In this document: positions 44,282 through 52,328 of the stretch, in pieces
Numbering within the stretch: the stretch's first letter is position 1
How the letters are laid out: each line of letters opens with the position of its first letter
Assembly (NCBI RefSeq): GCF_025452095.1
Contig: NZ_CP104877.1
Location: 1,302,001 to 1,366,000, forward strand
Source: Paenarthrobacter sp. JL.01a
GTDB taxonomy: Bacteria; Actinomycetota; Actinomycetes; Actinomycetales; Micrococcaceae
DNA length: 64,000 bases
Direction: 5' to 3'
Notes under the pieces: model-generated
What the model was told of the DNA's origin: nothing
Databases searched by the model: none
Seen by the model: the letters and a program-made list of their open reading frames with translations, nothing else
Position numbers and translations under genes: made by a program

Positions 44282-45217
44282 CTAGCGGAGCTTGTCGCGG
44301 ACCTTCCGGGCAAGCTGGTAGGCGCCGTAACGGAGTTTGTTGACAGGGAGGTCCCAGGTGCCGGGGTACGAGACTTCGCGGCCACCAAAGGACTTCTTGA
44401 AGGCCGTGAAGCCGGCCCACTTGTGGTCGGGCTGGTCCTCGGGTGCCACACCCCAGAGGTCCACGTGCTTGAGGCCCTTCTCCTTGGCGTCGGCCATGAG
44501 CGTGACCAGGAGCGGGATGCCGGCACTGAGCTTTCGGTGCGTGTCATCCAGGGCGGCGTGGGCGTAGACCCGGGTGTCTGCCGAATCGTAGGCGAAGGCG
44601 GCCGCGATGGGCTCACCCTCCAACTCGGCGATGAACAGGGTTCCGGCACCTGAAGGCAACAACGACGCCGCCACCTGGGTCAGGTACTCGTCGCTTTGCG
44701 GCTTGAAGCCATTCCGTGCGGCGGTCAGGTGCAGGAAGTGCAGCAGGATCGAGATGTCCGACGGGTCCTGGGAAGCCCGGAACGTCACGCCCTTTTTGTG
44801 GATATTCCGGTACAGGTTGCGGTTGGTCGGCTTCATGCCGGCAAGCACATCCTTGAAATCCCCTTCCAGGTCCACCACCCAGCTGAGCTCCGGCTGCTGG
44901 TTGACCGGCGCGGGCCGCAGGCCGCGGGCGCGAAGGAGAGGACCGGCGTCGGCCGCCGTGAAACCTGCCGCAGCGGGTTCCATGCGGACGAACACTGCGT
45001 GCTCTGCCTTTGCCAAAGCCACCAGGGCTGCCGTGGCGGCGTCGAAGGCCTCAACCGAATCTGCCACCGGCCCGTAAGGGGCGTAGATGACTTTGCCGGC
45101 CGGGTTCTTTTCCTCGATGGCGAGGAAGCTCCAGCCCGGGCCTGATTGTTCGTGCACGCGGCGCCCCAGGGAACGCTGGACTGCCGCCCACGCGGGCGTT
45201 TGAAGAAAGAATTCCAT
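44282..45217 (-). CDS. FemAB/FemX-like peptidoglycan bridge aminoacyltransferase
   Basis: 311-residue protein of the Fem family (GNAT-fold pair), which transfers amino acids from aminoacyl-tRNA to lipid II to build the interpeptide bridge. Recognisable parts are FLQTPAWAAVQRSLGR at the start, the MKPTNRNLYRNIHKKGV basic segment, and the ending DLWGVAPEDQPDHKWAGFTAFKKSFGG, a Fem hallmark. Arthrobacter relatives have amino-acid bridges, so the role fits. It starts 3 nt after manA and is probably co-transcribed with it and the LCP gene. Confidence 0.88.
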   Translation of the reverse strand: MEFFLQTPAWAAVQRSLGRRVHEQSGPGWSFLAIEEKNPAGKVIYAPYGPVADSVEAFDAATAALVALAKAEHAVFVRMEPAAAGFTAADAGPLLRARGLRPAPVNQQPELSWVVDLEGDFKDVLAGMKPTNRNLYRNIHKKGVTFRASQDPSDISILLHFLHLTAARNGFKPQSDEYLTQVAASLLPSGAGTLFIAELEGEPIAAAFAYDSADTRVYAHAALDDTHRKLSAGIPLLVTLMADAKEKGLKHVDLWGVAPEDQPDHKWAGFTAFKKSFGGREVSYPGTWDLPVNKLRYGAYQLARKVRDKLR

Positions 45218-45220
45218 GCC

Positions 45221-46471
45221 TTAGTTCCCCAAGCCCGTGGTCACGGCAAAGGCGATGCTGGTCCCGGTGGCACCTTGGACAGGGTGGACGTTGACGGGAG
45301 CCTCGATGTCGGGGATGAAAGCGGCGGAGCCGCGACCAAGCTGGAGATCGCTCTTGGGCGAGTCGAGCAGCACGGAACCGGACACAACCACGACGACGGC
45401 CGGTCCGGTCTGGGCCAACGGCACCGGTGCGGCATCGGGGGCGAGTTCGATGCGCTGCAGCTGGAACTCCTTGAAGGGCGGACGGTACAGTTCCTGTCCG
45501 AATTCCGTCCCGCTGGCTTCCACGCGCGGAACGCCGAGGGCTTCGAAGCGGACGGTCTTCAGGAGCTCCGGAACGTCCACATGCTTGGGCGTGAGGCCGC
45601 CGCGAAGGACGTTGTCCGAGGACGCCATGACTTCGACGCCCAGCCCGTGCAGGTAGGCATGGACGTTGCCCGCCGGGAGGTAGACAACCTCTCCGGGCTC
45701 CAGGGACAGGTGGTTCAGGAGCAGGGAAATGAGCACGCCAGGGTCGCCGGGGAAGGCTTCGTTGATGTCGAGCATCGCCGTCAGTGCCTGGCGGTGGGGC
45801 TCCAGGGGCGCTCCTGCTGCCAGGACGGCGACAACCTCGTCGATGGCATCGGAGACCTCGCTGCCACCTTGGATCAGGCGGCTGAAGGCGGCCTTCAGTG
45901 CCGCCGTTGGATCGGTTTGCGCGAGGTCGGAGGCGACGTCGGTGATCACCTGCGGAACGTCGACAGCGGCGGAGTCCAGGACGTGGGCCAGGTGCTCGAA
46001 GATGGCGCGGGAATCTGCCGGGGCGCGGAAGCCGCACAGCGCCTTGAACGGCGTGAGGGCAAAAATCATCTCCGGCTTGTGGTTGTCATCCCGGTAGTTG
46101 CGATCCGCGGCGTCAGGGGCGATTCCGGCGGCATTCTCGCGCGCAAATCCTTCCCGTGCCTGCTCCAGGCTGGGGTGGACCTGCAGGGACAGCGGTTGTT
46201 CTGCTGCCAGGAGCTTGGTGAGGAACGGCAGGCGGGGGCCGAACTCTGCGAGGCTTTCCGAGCCCAGGGTGCGCTGGGGATCGGAGGCGATCAGGGCATC
46301 CAGGGGCTGGGTGACGCCGTTGGGGTGAATGGCTGTGGAGGGGGAGTCCGGATGGGCTCCGATCCACATTTCGGCCTCGGGACCGCCTGAGGCCGGCCGT
46401 CCGAGCAGTTCGGCGATCGCCGTCGTCGAACCCCACGCGTAGGGCCGCAAAACATTCTCAATCTGGTACAC
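45221..46471 (-). CDS. manA: Mannose-6-phosphate isomerase, class I
   Basis: Zinc enzyme interconverting fructose-6-phosphate and mannose-6-phosphate, supplying mannose for glycolipids and polysaccharides. The type I fold is marked by AYAWGS-like RPYAWGSTTAIAELLG, the zinc site QVHPSLEQA with DDNHKPEMIFAL, and HAYLHGLGVEVMASSDNVLRGGLTPKH. 416 residues. GTG 46471 has AAGGA 8 nt upstream. In mycobacteria manA sits near the DUF3499/manB genes; here it lies in the LCP-FemX group. Confidence 0.94.
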   Translation of the reverse strand: MYQIENVLRPYAWGSTTAIAELLGRPASGGPEAEMWIGAHPDSPSTAIHPNGVTQPLDALIASDPQRTLGSESLAEFGPRLPFLTKLLAAEQPLSLQVHPSLEQAREGFARENAAGIAPDAADRNYRDDNHKPEMIFALTPFKALCGFRAPADSRAIFEHLAHVLDSAAVDVPQVITDVASDLAQTDPTAALKAAFSRLIQGGSEVSDAIDEVVAVLAAGAPLEPHRQALTAMLDINEAFPGDPGVLISLLLNHLSLEPGEVVYLPAGNVHAYLHGLGVEVMASSDNVLRGGLTPKHVDVPELLKTVRFEALGVPRVEASGTEFGQELYRPPFKEFQLQRIELAPDAAPVPLAQTGPAVVVVVSGSVLLDSPKSDLQLGRGSAAFIPDIEAPVNVHPVQGATGTSIAFAVTTGLGN

Positions 46472-46510
46472 GAAGAAAGTCCTTATCGTTGCGCTGAACG
46501 TGGGTGGAAC

Positions 46511-48160
46511 TTACAGGGGTGCGCACTGGCCGTTGGTGGCCACGAGGTCGCGGATGCCTTGTTCATCGCCTTGGGCCTTGAGGCCGTTCAACAATTCGAT
46601 GGTGATCGGTGTGCCGTCCGGGGTGGTGGTCACGGGAGTGAAGTCGGCCGACGGCGACGGCACCTGGCTTGCAGGTGCCAGGGGGCTGACAGCTCCGGCG
46701 GCTACTACCGGGCCGGCAGCTGAGGCTCCCGCGGCAGCACCGCGCCCGCCGGAAGGCACGACGGCGTCACTGGCCTTGGGGCTGTTGCTCGAGGATGCCA
46801 GCACTTCCTGGACTTTGGAGTGGATCACGTCGAAGTCGGGAACCGTGGAGAAGGAAGCGTCGAAATCCGGTGGGCCGATGGTGAGGCGTTTGACCGGCTG
46901 GTTCTTGGACTTCAGTGCGAGATCCACGAAGCTGCCCAGCTGGTTGGACGAAATATTGGAATCAACCACCTTGGTTCCGGCATTGGCGATGTCCTCGAAC
47001 TTGGTCAGGAGGGTGGCAGGGTCCAACTGCTTGAGCATGGCCTGCTGCACGCACTGCTGCCGCGCAATCCGGGCGTAGTCGTCCACGAATTCCCGGGAAC
47101 GTCCGTACCAAAGGGCGTGAAAGCCATCCAGGTGCTGGTCCCCGGCCGGAATCCAGCCGTCCGGCATGCCGTGGATGCCGTTGGCCTCGTCAGTGACCGG
47201 GCCGCTGATCGGTACCCAGCCGCCGGCCTTGATGCGGATGCCGCCCATGGCATCGATAAGTTTGGCGAAGCCGTCCATGTCCACCAGGACGTACGCCTGG
47301 ACTGTGATGCCCAGCGTGCCGGAGACAGCCTCCAGGGTGGCTTGTGCGCCGGGGTCCTGGACGCCCGGGTAAAGTTCCTTGTACTTGTTGGTGACCTCGG
47401 TGTTGACGGCATTGATGAGGCATTCGTCGCCGCAGTTGTAGCCGTCCGGGTAGATCTTCCGCATGGGGGAGCCCTCGCTGAACTGCGCGTTCTGGAGGTT
47501 GCGGGGGACGGAGATGATGGCGCTCTCGCCGGTTTTCGCGTCGACGCTGATGACGGACAGGCTGTCCGGACGTCGCCCGGTACGGTCATCTCCGGCGTCG
47601 CCGCCCATCATCAGGAAGTTGTACCTGCCGTCCACGGGGTCGATCGCAGGGCCGGCTTCGAAGATGCTGCCGATCGCGTTGCGGCTCACGTTCAGGACGT
47701 AGGCGATGTATCCCAGCGATCCGCTTGCGAGGATGGTGGAAACTGCCACCACGACCGCGATGATGGGACGCATCCCGGGAGCCAGGAGCGTTGGCCTGAT
47801 GATCCGGAGGGTGTTGAGGAACAGGTACGCCCATCCCAGGGCGAGAGCCACCAGGACCACAATGATGAACAGCGACCCGACCGGGTGGGTCACGATGCTC
47901 AACAGCAGTGTCCGGTTGGCCACCGCAATGACGATGGTCACCAGCGCCAGCGCCCATACCGTGAGCGTCACGCGCAGGGCCAGCCGGCCGAGCTTGCGGT
48001 CGCCTGCGACGATCTGGGCGCTGCCGGGAACAAAGAGGGTGAGGAGGACCAGCACGAAGGCGCGTTTGGTCCGCACCGGTGCGCTGGCGCCGGATGGGTA
48101 GCGGACTGGATCAGTCAGGGCGGAACCGGGCTGATTCGGGGACTTGTGCATGGTAGTCAT
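46511..48160 (-). CDS. LytR-CpsA-Psr family glycopolymer ligase with four N-terminal spans
   Basis: 549 residues. LCP proteins attach teichoic acids or arabinogalactan-type polymers to peptidoglycan outside the cell. Four spans are seen at ~34-150 instead of the usual one, then the LCP domain from ~185: FLMMGGDAGDDRTGRRPDSLSVIS and the Arg-rich AIISVPRNL with later GYNCGDECLINAVN and DGFHALWYGRSREF. A Ser/Ala/Pro-rich C-terminal ~100 residues follows. ATG 48160 with AGGAAGG upstream is chosen; the open frame continues upstream antisense-free only as an overlap with purE. Confidence 0.92.
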   Translation of the reverse strand: MTTMHKSPNQPGSALTDPVRYPSGASAPVRTKRAFVLVLLTLFVPGSAQIVAGDRKLGRLALRVTLTVWALALVTIVIAVANRTLLLSIVTHPVGSLFIIVVLVALALGWAYLFLNTLRIIRPTLLAPGMRPIIAVVVAVSTILASGSLGYIAYVLNVSRNAIGSIFEAGPAIDPVDGRYNFLMMGGDAGDDRTGRRPDSLSVISVDAKTGESAIISVPRNLQNAQFSEGSPMRKIYPDGYNCGDECLINAVNTEVTNKYKELYPGVQDPGAQATLEAVSGTLGITVQAYVLVDMDGFAKLIDAMGGIRIKAGGWVPISGPVTDEANGIHGMPDGWIPAGDQHLDGFHALWYGRSREFVDDYARIARQQCVQQAMLKQLDPATLLTKFEDIANAGTKVVDSNISSNQLGSFVDLALKSKNQPVKRLTIGPPDFDASFSTVPDFDVIHSKVQEVLASSSNSPKASDAVVPSGGRGAAAGASAAGPVVAAGAVSPLAPASQVPSPSADFTPVTTTPDGTPITIELLNGLKAQGDEQGIRDLVATNGQCAPL

Positions 48161-48171
48161 CCGCTGCCTTC

Positions 48172-48735
48172 CTAGCGGGTGCTCCGGGCTGAAGCGTTGG
48201 CCGGGGAGAAGACTTCTTCTACTTTGCGGCGAAGGTTCTCGCCCTTCTTGCTGGCTACATCGTTCAGTTCCTGGGCGAAGGTGAGCAGCTCGCCCCGGAG
48301 CTTTTCGGCCAGTTCGTCGGTGCCGGATGCGAGCATGCGTACGGCCAGGAGCCCTGCGTTGCGGGCACCGGCGATGGACACGGTGGCTACCGGAACGCCG
48401 GCCGGCATCTGCACGATCGACAGCAGGGAGTCCATCCCGTCCAGTGTCTTGAGCGGAACGGGAACACCGATAACGGGAAGCGGCGTTACTGATGCCAGCA
48501 TGCCCGGGAGGTGGGCAGCGCCGCCGGCACCGGCAATGATGACGCGAAGGCCGCGCTCGTGGGCGGTCTGGCCGTAGCTGATCATTTCGGTGGGCATGCG
48601 GTGGGCGGAGACCACGTCGGCTTCGAAAGGAATGCCGAACTCGGCCAGGGCGTCCGCCGCTGCCTCCATGACGGGCCAGTCGGAGTCCGAGCCCATGACG
48701 AGTCCTACCAGCGGGGCCTGCGGTGTGGTCGTCAT
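48172..48735 (-). CDS. purE: N5-carboxyaminoimidazole ribonucleotide mutase
   Basis: Purine synthesis: moves the carboxyl group of N5-CAIR to give [17 protein letters not shown] and [11 protein letters not shown] (the catalytic SAHR) and [15 protein letters not shown] are class I PurE motifs; 187 residues including a ~20-residue C-terminal tail. Its ATG overlaps the purK stop by 4 bp, so the two enzymes, which act in sequence, are coupled. The LCP gene begins 12 nt downstream. Confidence 0.96.
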   Translation of the reverse strand: MTTTPQAPLVGLVMGSDSDWPVMEAAADALAEFGIPFEADVVSAHRMPTEMISYGQTAHERGLRVIIAGAGGAAHLPGMLASVTPLPVIGVPVPLKTLDGMDSLLSIVQMPAGVPVATVSIAGARNAGLLAVRMLASGTDELAEKLRGELLTFAQELNDVASKKGENLRRKVEEVFSPANASARSTR

Positions 48736-49919
48736 ACGGTCTCCTCGAGGGGGGTCTGTTGCGGCGTACGGCCGTCACGGATGATGTTGGCCACTGTGGT
48801 TGCGCGCTCACGTACGGAGTCGACGTCGGCCACGGAGCTGCCGACGAGGTTGACGTGACCGATCTTGCGGCCCGGGCGAACGGATTTGCCGTAGGAGTGC
48901 ACCTTGGCGGCCGGTTCGTACGCCAAAGCCAAGGGGAAGGCATTGAAGAGATCCTGGTTTTCTCCGCCGAGGAAGTTCTTCATGACAACTACAGGAGCCA
49001 GTGCATCGGTAGCCCCCAGCGGCAGGTCGAGAACTGCACGCAAGTGCTGTTCGAACTGGCTGGTGATGGATCCGTCCTGGGTCCAGTGGCCGGTGTTGTG
49101 CGGACGCATGGCCAGCTCGTTGATCAGGAATCCAGCGCCGACGCCCGGAGTTTCGAACAACTCCGCGGCCATCACGCCCGTGACTCCAAGCTCGTTGGCG
49201 ATGCGGAGCGCGGCTTCCTCGGCAGCGGCAGCGACTTCCACGGCAATATTCTGGGCCGGGGCAATGACTTCGTCGCAGACGCCGTCAACCTGGATGGTGT
49301 GCACCACGGGCCAGGCGCGGGACTCACCGCTGGGAGTGCGAGCCACCAGGGCGGAGAGCTCGCGGCTGAAGTCCACCTTCGCTTCGGCCAGCAGGGGACT
49401 CATGGCCTGGAACCAGTCCTCGGTCTCCAAGGCCTCGGCGGCGGAGTCGACAATCCTGACGCCCTTGCCGTCGTAGCCGCCGCGTGGCGTTTTCAGCACT
49501 ACTGGCCAGCCGATCCTGTCCCCGAAGGCAACGAGCTCGTCCACGGTGTGCACGGCAGACCATTCCGGGTTGGGCAGGCCCAGCCGGTCGATGGCGGCCC
49601 GCATCACGAGCTTGTCCTGGGCGTTGACCAAGGCATCGGGACCGGGCTGAACGTTCACGCCGGCATCCAGCAGGGCTCGCAGGTGCCCCGTGGGGACGTG
49701 TTCGTGATCGAACGTCAGAACGTCCAGGCCTTTGGAAAACTCCAGGAGAGCGTTCAGGTCCTTGTAGTCGCCAATGGGGGCGGTAGCCACGGCGGCAACC
49801 GCCGAAACGTCCTCGCCTTCGGCCAAAACGCGCAGTTCGAAGCCCAATGCGGTAGCGGGCGGAGCCATCATTCGTGCGAGTTGGCCGCCGCCAACAACGC
49901 CAATTACTGGAAAAGTCAC
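48732..49919 (-). CDS. purK: N5-carboxyaminoimidazole ribonucleotide synthase
   Basis: ATP-grasp enzyme carboxylating AIR to N5-CAIR, 395 residues. [16 protein letters not shown] at the N-terminus, [17 protein letters not shown] (ATP-binding loop) and [21 protein letters not shown] (metal-binding end of the grasp domain) are diagnostic. GTG 49919 follows TAGGCT (49932-49927) by 7 nt, so the operon mRNA is probably leaderless. It leads purK-purE and perhaps LCP-manA-femX on one long transcript. Confidence 0.95.
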   Translation of the reverse strand: MTFPVIGVVGGGQLARMMAPPATALGFELRVLAEGEDVSAVAAVATAPIGDYKDLNALLEFSKGLDVLTFDHEHVPTGHLRALLDAGVNVQPGPDALVNAQDKLVMRAAIDRLGLPNPEWSAVHTVDELVAFGDRIGWPVVLKTPRGGYDGKGVRIVDSAAEALETEDWFQAMSPLLAEAKVDFSRELSALVARTPSGESRAWPVVHTIQVDGVCDEVIAPAQNIAVEVAAAAEEAALRIANELGVTGVMAAELFETPGVGAGFLINELAMRPHNTGHWTQDGSITSQFEQHLRAVLDLPLGATDALAPVVVMKNFLGGENQDLFNAFPLALAYEPAAKVHSYGKSVRPGRKIGHVNLVGSSVADVDSVRERATTVANIIRDGRTPQQTPLEETV

Positions 49920-49932
49920 AAGGTTCAGCCTA
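49920..49932 (-). promoter_or_regulatory. Probable leaderless promoter of purK
   Basis: Minus-strand TAGGCT (49932-49927), 7 nt, GTG 49919. Confidence 0.45.
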
Positions 49933-50050
49933 CCGAACCAGCGGCAGGATCACTGATTCTGTGGCTCATTTGGGCGCTTTTATCCCCGGTTCTTTACCCT
50001 CTATTGGCGTTCTCACAGCGTACTCCCGGGCAGTACGTGGAAATCGGCGC

Positions 50051-50056
50051 TAAAAT
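50051..50056 (+). promoter_or_regulatory. -10 box upstream of GtrA gene
   Basis: TAAAAT at 50051-50056, giving a leader of about 36 nt before ATG 50099; no clear -35 element. Confidence 0.4.
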
Positions 50057-50098
50057 GGTCAAGGCCCATCGGCCCACTTTCAACGGCCATGGAGGGTC

Positions 50099-50665
50099 AT
50101 GATCACCACACTTGCAGATCGCATCCGCGGACTTGCTTCGCTCTTCTGGCGCGAAGTGGCCAAGTTCGGCGCTGTTGGTGGTGTTGCGTTCGTTATCGAC
50201 AACGGCCTCACGTACTACCTGATGCACGGCCCGATGACGGACAGCCCGTCCAAAGCGCGTTTTGTTGGTGCCGTGGTGGCAACAATCTTCTCGTGGATCG
50301 CCAACAGGTTCTGGACTTTCCGGCATCGCAGGCAGGACAACGTCGTGCGCGAGTTCGTGATGTTCGTCATTATCAATGGCATCGGCATCGGAATCTCGAC
50401 GGGCTTCACGTTCATTGCCAACTACTGGTTGAACATCACGGACAAGAACCTGCTTTTTGCGGCCGGTGTAGTGGGCATTCTTGTGGCCACGGTAGTCCGG
50501 TTCTTTGCCTACCGCTTCCTGGTCTTCAACAAGGAACTGGATCAGGAACCGGAATTTTCGCACGACCACGAACTTCTGGATATCCACCCCAAGGCCAAAG
50601 CCGGCGCGGAAGCGGGAGCGGGCAACCCGGCAACGGGCGAGCTCCCCACCATCAAGAATCCCTGA
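50099..50665 (+). CDS. GtrA-family membrane protein
   Basis: 188 residues with four spans (~22-150). GtrA-like proteins are thought to flip polyprenyl-linked sugars across the membrane for glycan modification. Family features: KFGAVGGVAFVIDNGLTYYL, the FSWIANRFWTFRHRRQ loop with conserved N-R-x-W-T-F, and VRFFAYRFLVFNKEL at the C-terminal end of the last span. The last ~45 residues are hydrophilic. GGAGGG lies unusually close (2 nt) to the ATG. It is divergent from purK, as in mycobacteria. Confidence 0.88.
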   Translation: MITTLADRIRGLASLFWREVAKFGAVGGVAFVIDNGLTYYLMHGPMTDSPSKARFVGAVVATIFSWIANRFWTFRHRRQDNVVREFVMFVIINGIGIGISTGFTFIANYWLNITDKNLLFAAGVVGILVATVVRFFAYRFLVFNKELDQEPEFSHDHELLDIHPKAKAGAEAGAGNPATGELPTIKNP

Positions 50666-50700
50666 CGGGTCCGTGTTCCTGAGGCCACACGCGGACGAAC

Positions 50701-51396
50701 TTACGGGCGGCTGACACGCTCGTTGTCCAGAAGGTGGTCGGTGACCTCCACATCGTCATGGACAAGCACTACGGAACCATCCTCTTTCCAGGCACCCAAA
50801 GCCGAGGCGAGGCATGATTCCAGTCCGTCCTTGGTGCGCACCAGGAGGCGGACTGACGGCTGCTGCGTGGCAGCGAATCCCTCCAGGAGTTCCGAATGCC
50901 GGTGCCCGGCAGAACCCCGCACGGCGGAGCTGTCAGCCCCGGGTTCGTTATGGGCCATGAAGACATCGCCATGGGAGCGGACTTCCGCCGCATAATCCAC
51001 GACGCCGGATGGCAGCTCACCGGGCCAGCGCATCGCAAGTGCCGCGAGCGGAACGGCGACCACGGCATCGAAGCCGGCCCCGGCGCCGTCGTCGGGCTTG
51101 TCGGTGACCAGAAGGTCCGCGGAGGTGTCGTCCAGCACGACCTCCATTCCCAGCTGCCAGGCGGCGAGAGCCCATACAAAAGACTTCCAGTGGGCCGGCA
51201 GGTCCAGGCGGATGGCCATGCCGGGTTCGGCGTCGAGTTCGTCCTGGAGCAGGTTGCTTGTTTTTGCCACCCAGTTGTCCAAAACGCGCCCGGACAGTTC
51301 CACCCGCTCGGAGTCGGGGCCGTACCAGGTGAGTCGGGGCGATGTTGAGTGCCCGGACCGGAGGGTGGTCATCAAGTTCACTGCCGGAATGCTCAT
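50701..51396 (-). CDS. TIGR03089 family protein
   Basis: 231 residues, soluble. Actinobacterial family TIGR03089, related to the N-terminal part of acyl-CoA/AMP ligases but lacking the AMP-binding core: PRLTWYGPDSERVELSGRVLDNWVAKTSNLLQDEL is characteristic. No catalytic motif is visible, so a binding or regulatory role is possible. It is often found near an LCP gene, as here. Start ATG 51396; the gene converges with GtrA. Confidence 0.8.
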   Translation of the reverse strand: MSIPAVNLMTTLRSGHSTSPRLTWYGPDSERVELSGRVLDNWVAKTSNLLQDELDAEPGMAIRLDLPAHWKSFVWALAAWQLGMEVVLDDTSADLLVTDKPDDGAGAGFDAVVAVPLAALAMRWPGELPSGVVDYAAEVRSHGDVFMAHNEPGADSSAVRGSAGHRHSELLEGFAATQQPSVRLLVRTKDGLESCLASALGAWKEDGSVVLVHDDVEVTDHLLDNERVSRP

Positions 51397-51652
51397 GGGT
51401 CAATCCTGCCACGGCGGTTCCGCGCCACTACCGGCAACAAGGCGTCGGATGTGATTTGCGCTACAGGCGGGTTTGTCCAGTCGCTGGTGGTGTCCGTCGT
51501 GCCTTTGCCGATTCCGCGGAAATTCAACGAATGTTCACACAAGCGATTCAGCGGTCCCGTTTCCCGCTGGTTTCGATTGGGGCAAGGCGCAGGATCTTGG
51601 GCGTGGCGCATCCCACTTTTCCACAGCTTCTTGATTATTATCCCGTCGCGGC
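51397..51652. other. Intergenic region upstream of whiB, distal part
   Basis: No gene or RNA recognised; short open frames here lack ribosome sites and family resemblance. The promoter lies in the next entry. Confidence 0.4.
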
Positions 51653-51681
51653 TTGACTGACTGTAGTTACACGCGTGTAAT
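51653..51681 (+). promoter_or_regulatory. whiB promoter with overlapping palindromic operator
   Basis: -35 TTGACT (51653-51658), 17-bp spacer, -10 TGTAAT (51676-51681). A perfect 14-bp palindrome TTACACGCGTGTAA (51667-51680) covers the spacer end and the -10 box. The predicted transcript has a leader of about 84 nt. Confidence 0.6.
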
Positions 51682-51771
51682 TAGTAATCAACGCCGCTGC
51701 ACAGACATCCCGAACACCACCGGGGGTCGGAAATACATCCAAGCAGCAGCTGCAAACTCAGGAGGGACGCC

Positions 51772-52317
51772 ATGGGGCAAGCGTTGCGTATCCAGGAAGA
51801 TGCAGTCGTCGCAGAACATGCGTCGGTGAAATACCGTTCGCGGGAAGTGCCGGGTGACTGGTACGTGGACCCTGCGGATCCGGAAGCGGCAGACCGTTAC
51901 AACCAGAATGTGCAGCAGTCTTTGGAGGACCAGGCGACGGCCCTCCTCGCCGCACATGAGGCGTTGATCGGTGACCTGCCGTCTGGCCCGGAAGATGACC
52001 TCGACGATCCTCCCATGGAGCTGCGCCGTCCGCTTGAGACGCCCGGGCAGCCCGTCTGGATCGGTCTCCCCGGCCAGGGGGAATTCGACGACGAAGGCGA
52101 GCTTGGCTGGCAGACGGACGCGCTGTGTGCGCAGACCGATCCCGAAGCGTTCTTCCCCGAGAAGGGTGGATCCACCAGGGATGCCAAAAAAGTCTGTGGA
52201 GCCTGCAACGTGCGCTCACAGTGCTTGGAATACGCTCTGGCCAATGACGAGCGGTTCGGTATTTGGGGCGGGCTTTCCGAGCGGGAGCGCCGTCGGCTAA
52301 GGAAGCGAGCGGTCTAA
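51772..52317 (+). CDS. whiB2: WhiB2-like iron-sulfur transcription factor
   Basis: 181 residues. The C-terminal WhiB domain has all four cluster-binding cysteines, C119, C142, C145 and C151 (DALCAQTD; VCGACNVRSQC), the GIWGG turn at 163-167 and a basic DNA-binding tail RERRRLRKRA. The sequence is closest in my judgement to the WhiB2/WhmD group, which controls septation and cell division. The first ~105 residues are an acidic extension much longer than in most WhiB2. A strong AGGAGGG site supports ATG 51772. It precedes a glycosyltransferase operon. Confidence 0.9.
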   Translation: MGQALRIQEDAVVAEHASVKYRSREVPGDWYVDPADPEAADRYNQNVQQSLEDQATALLAAHEALIGDLPSGPEDDLDDPPMELRRPLETPGQPVWIGLPGQGEFDDEGELGWQTDALCAQTDPEAFFPEKGGSTRDAKKVCGACNVRSQCLEYALANDERFGIWGGLSERERRRLRKRAV

Positions 52318-52328
52318 TTCTCAAGGAA

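Noticed and set aside
48161..48943. N-terminal extension of the LCP gene to 810 codons
   Set aside because: The extra part overlaps purE and purK out of frame and has no LCP-like sequence; ATG 48160 has a good ribosome site.
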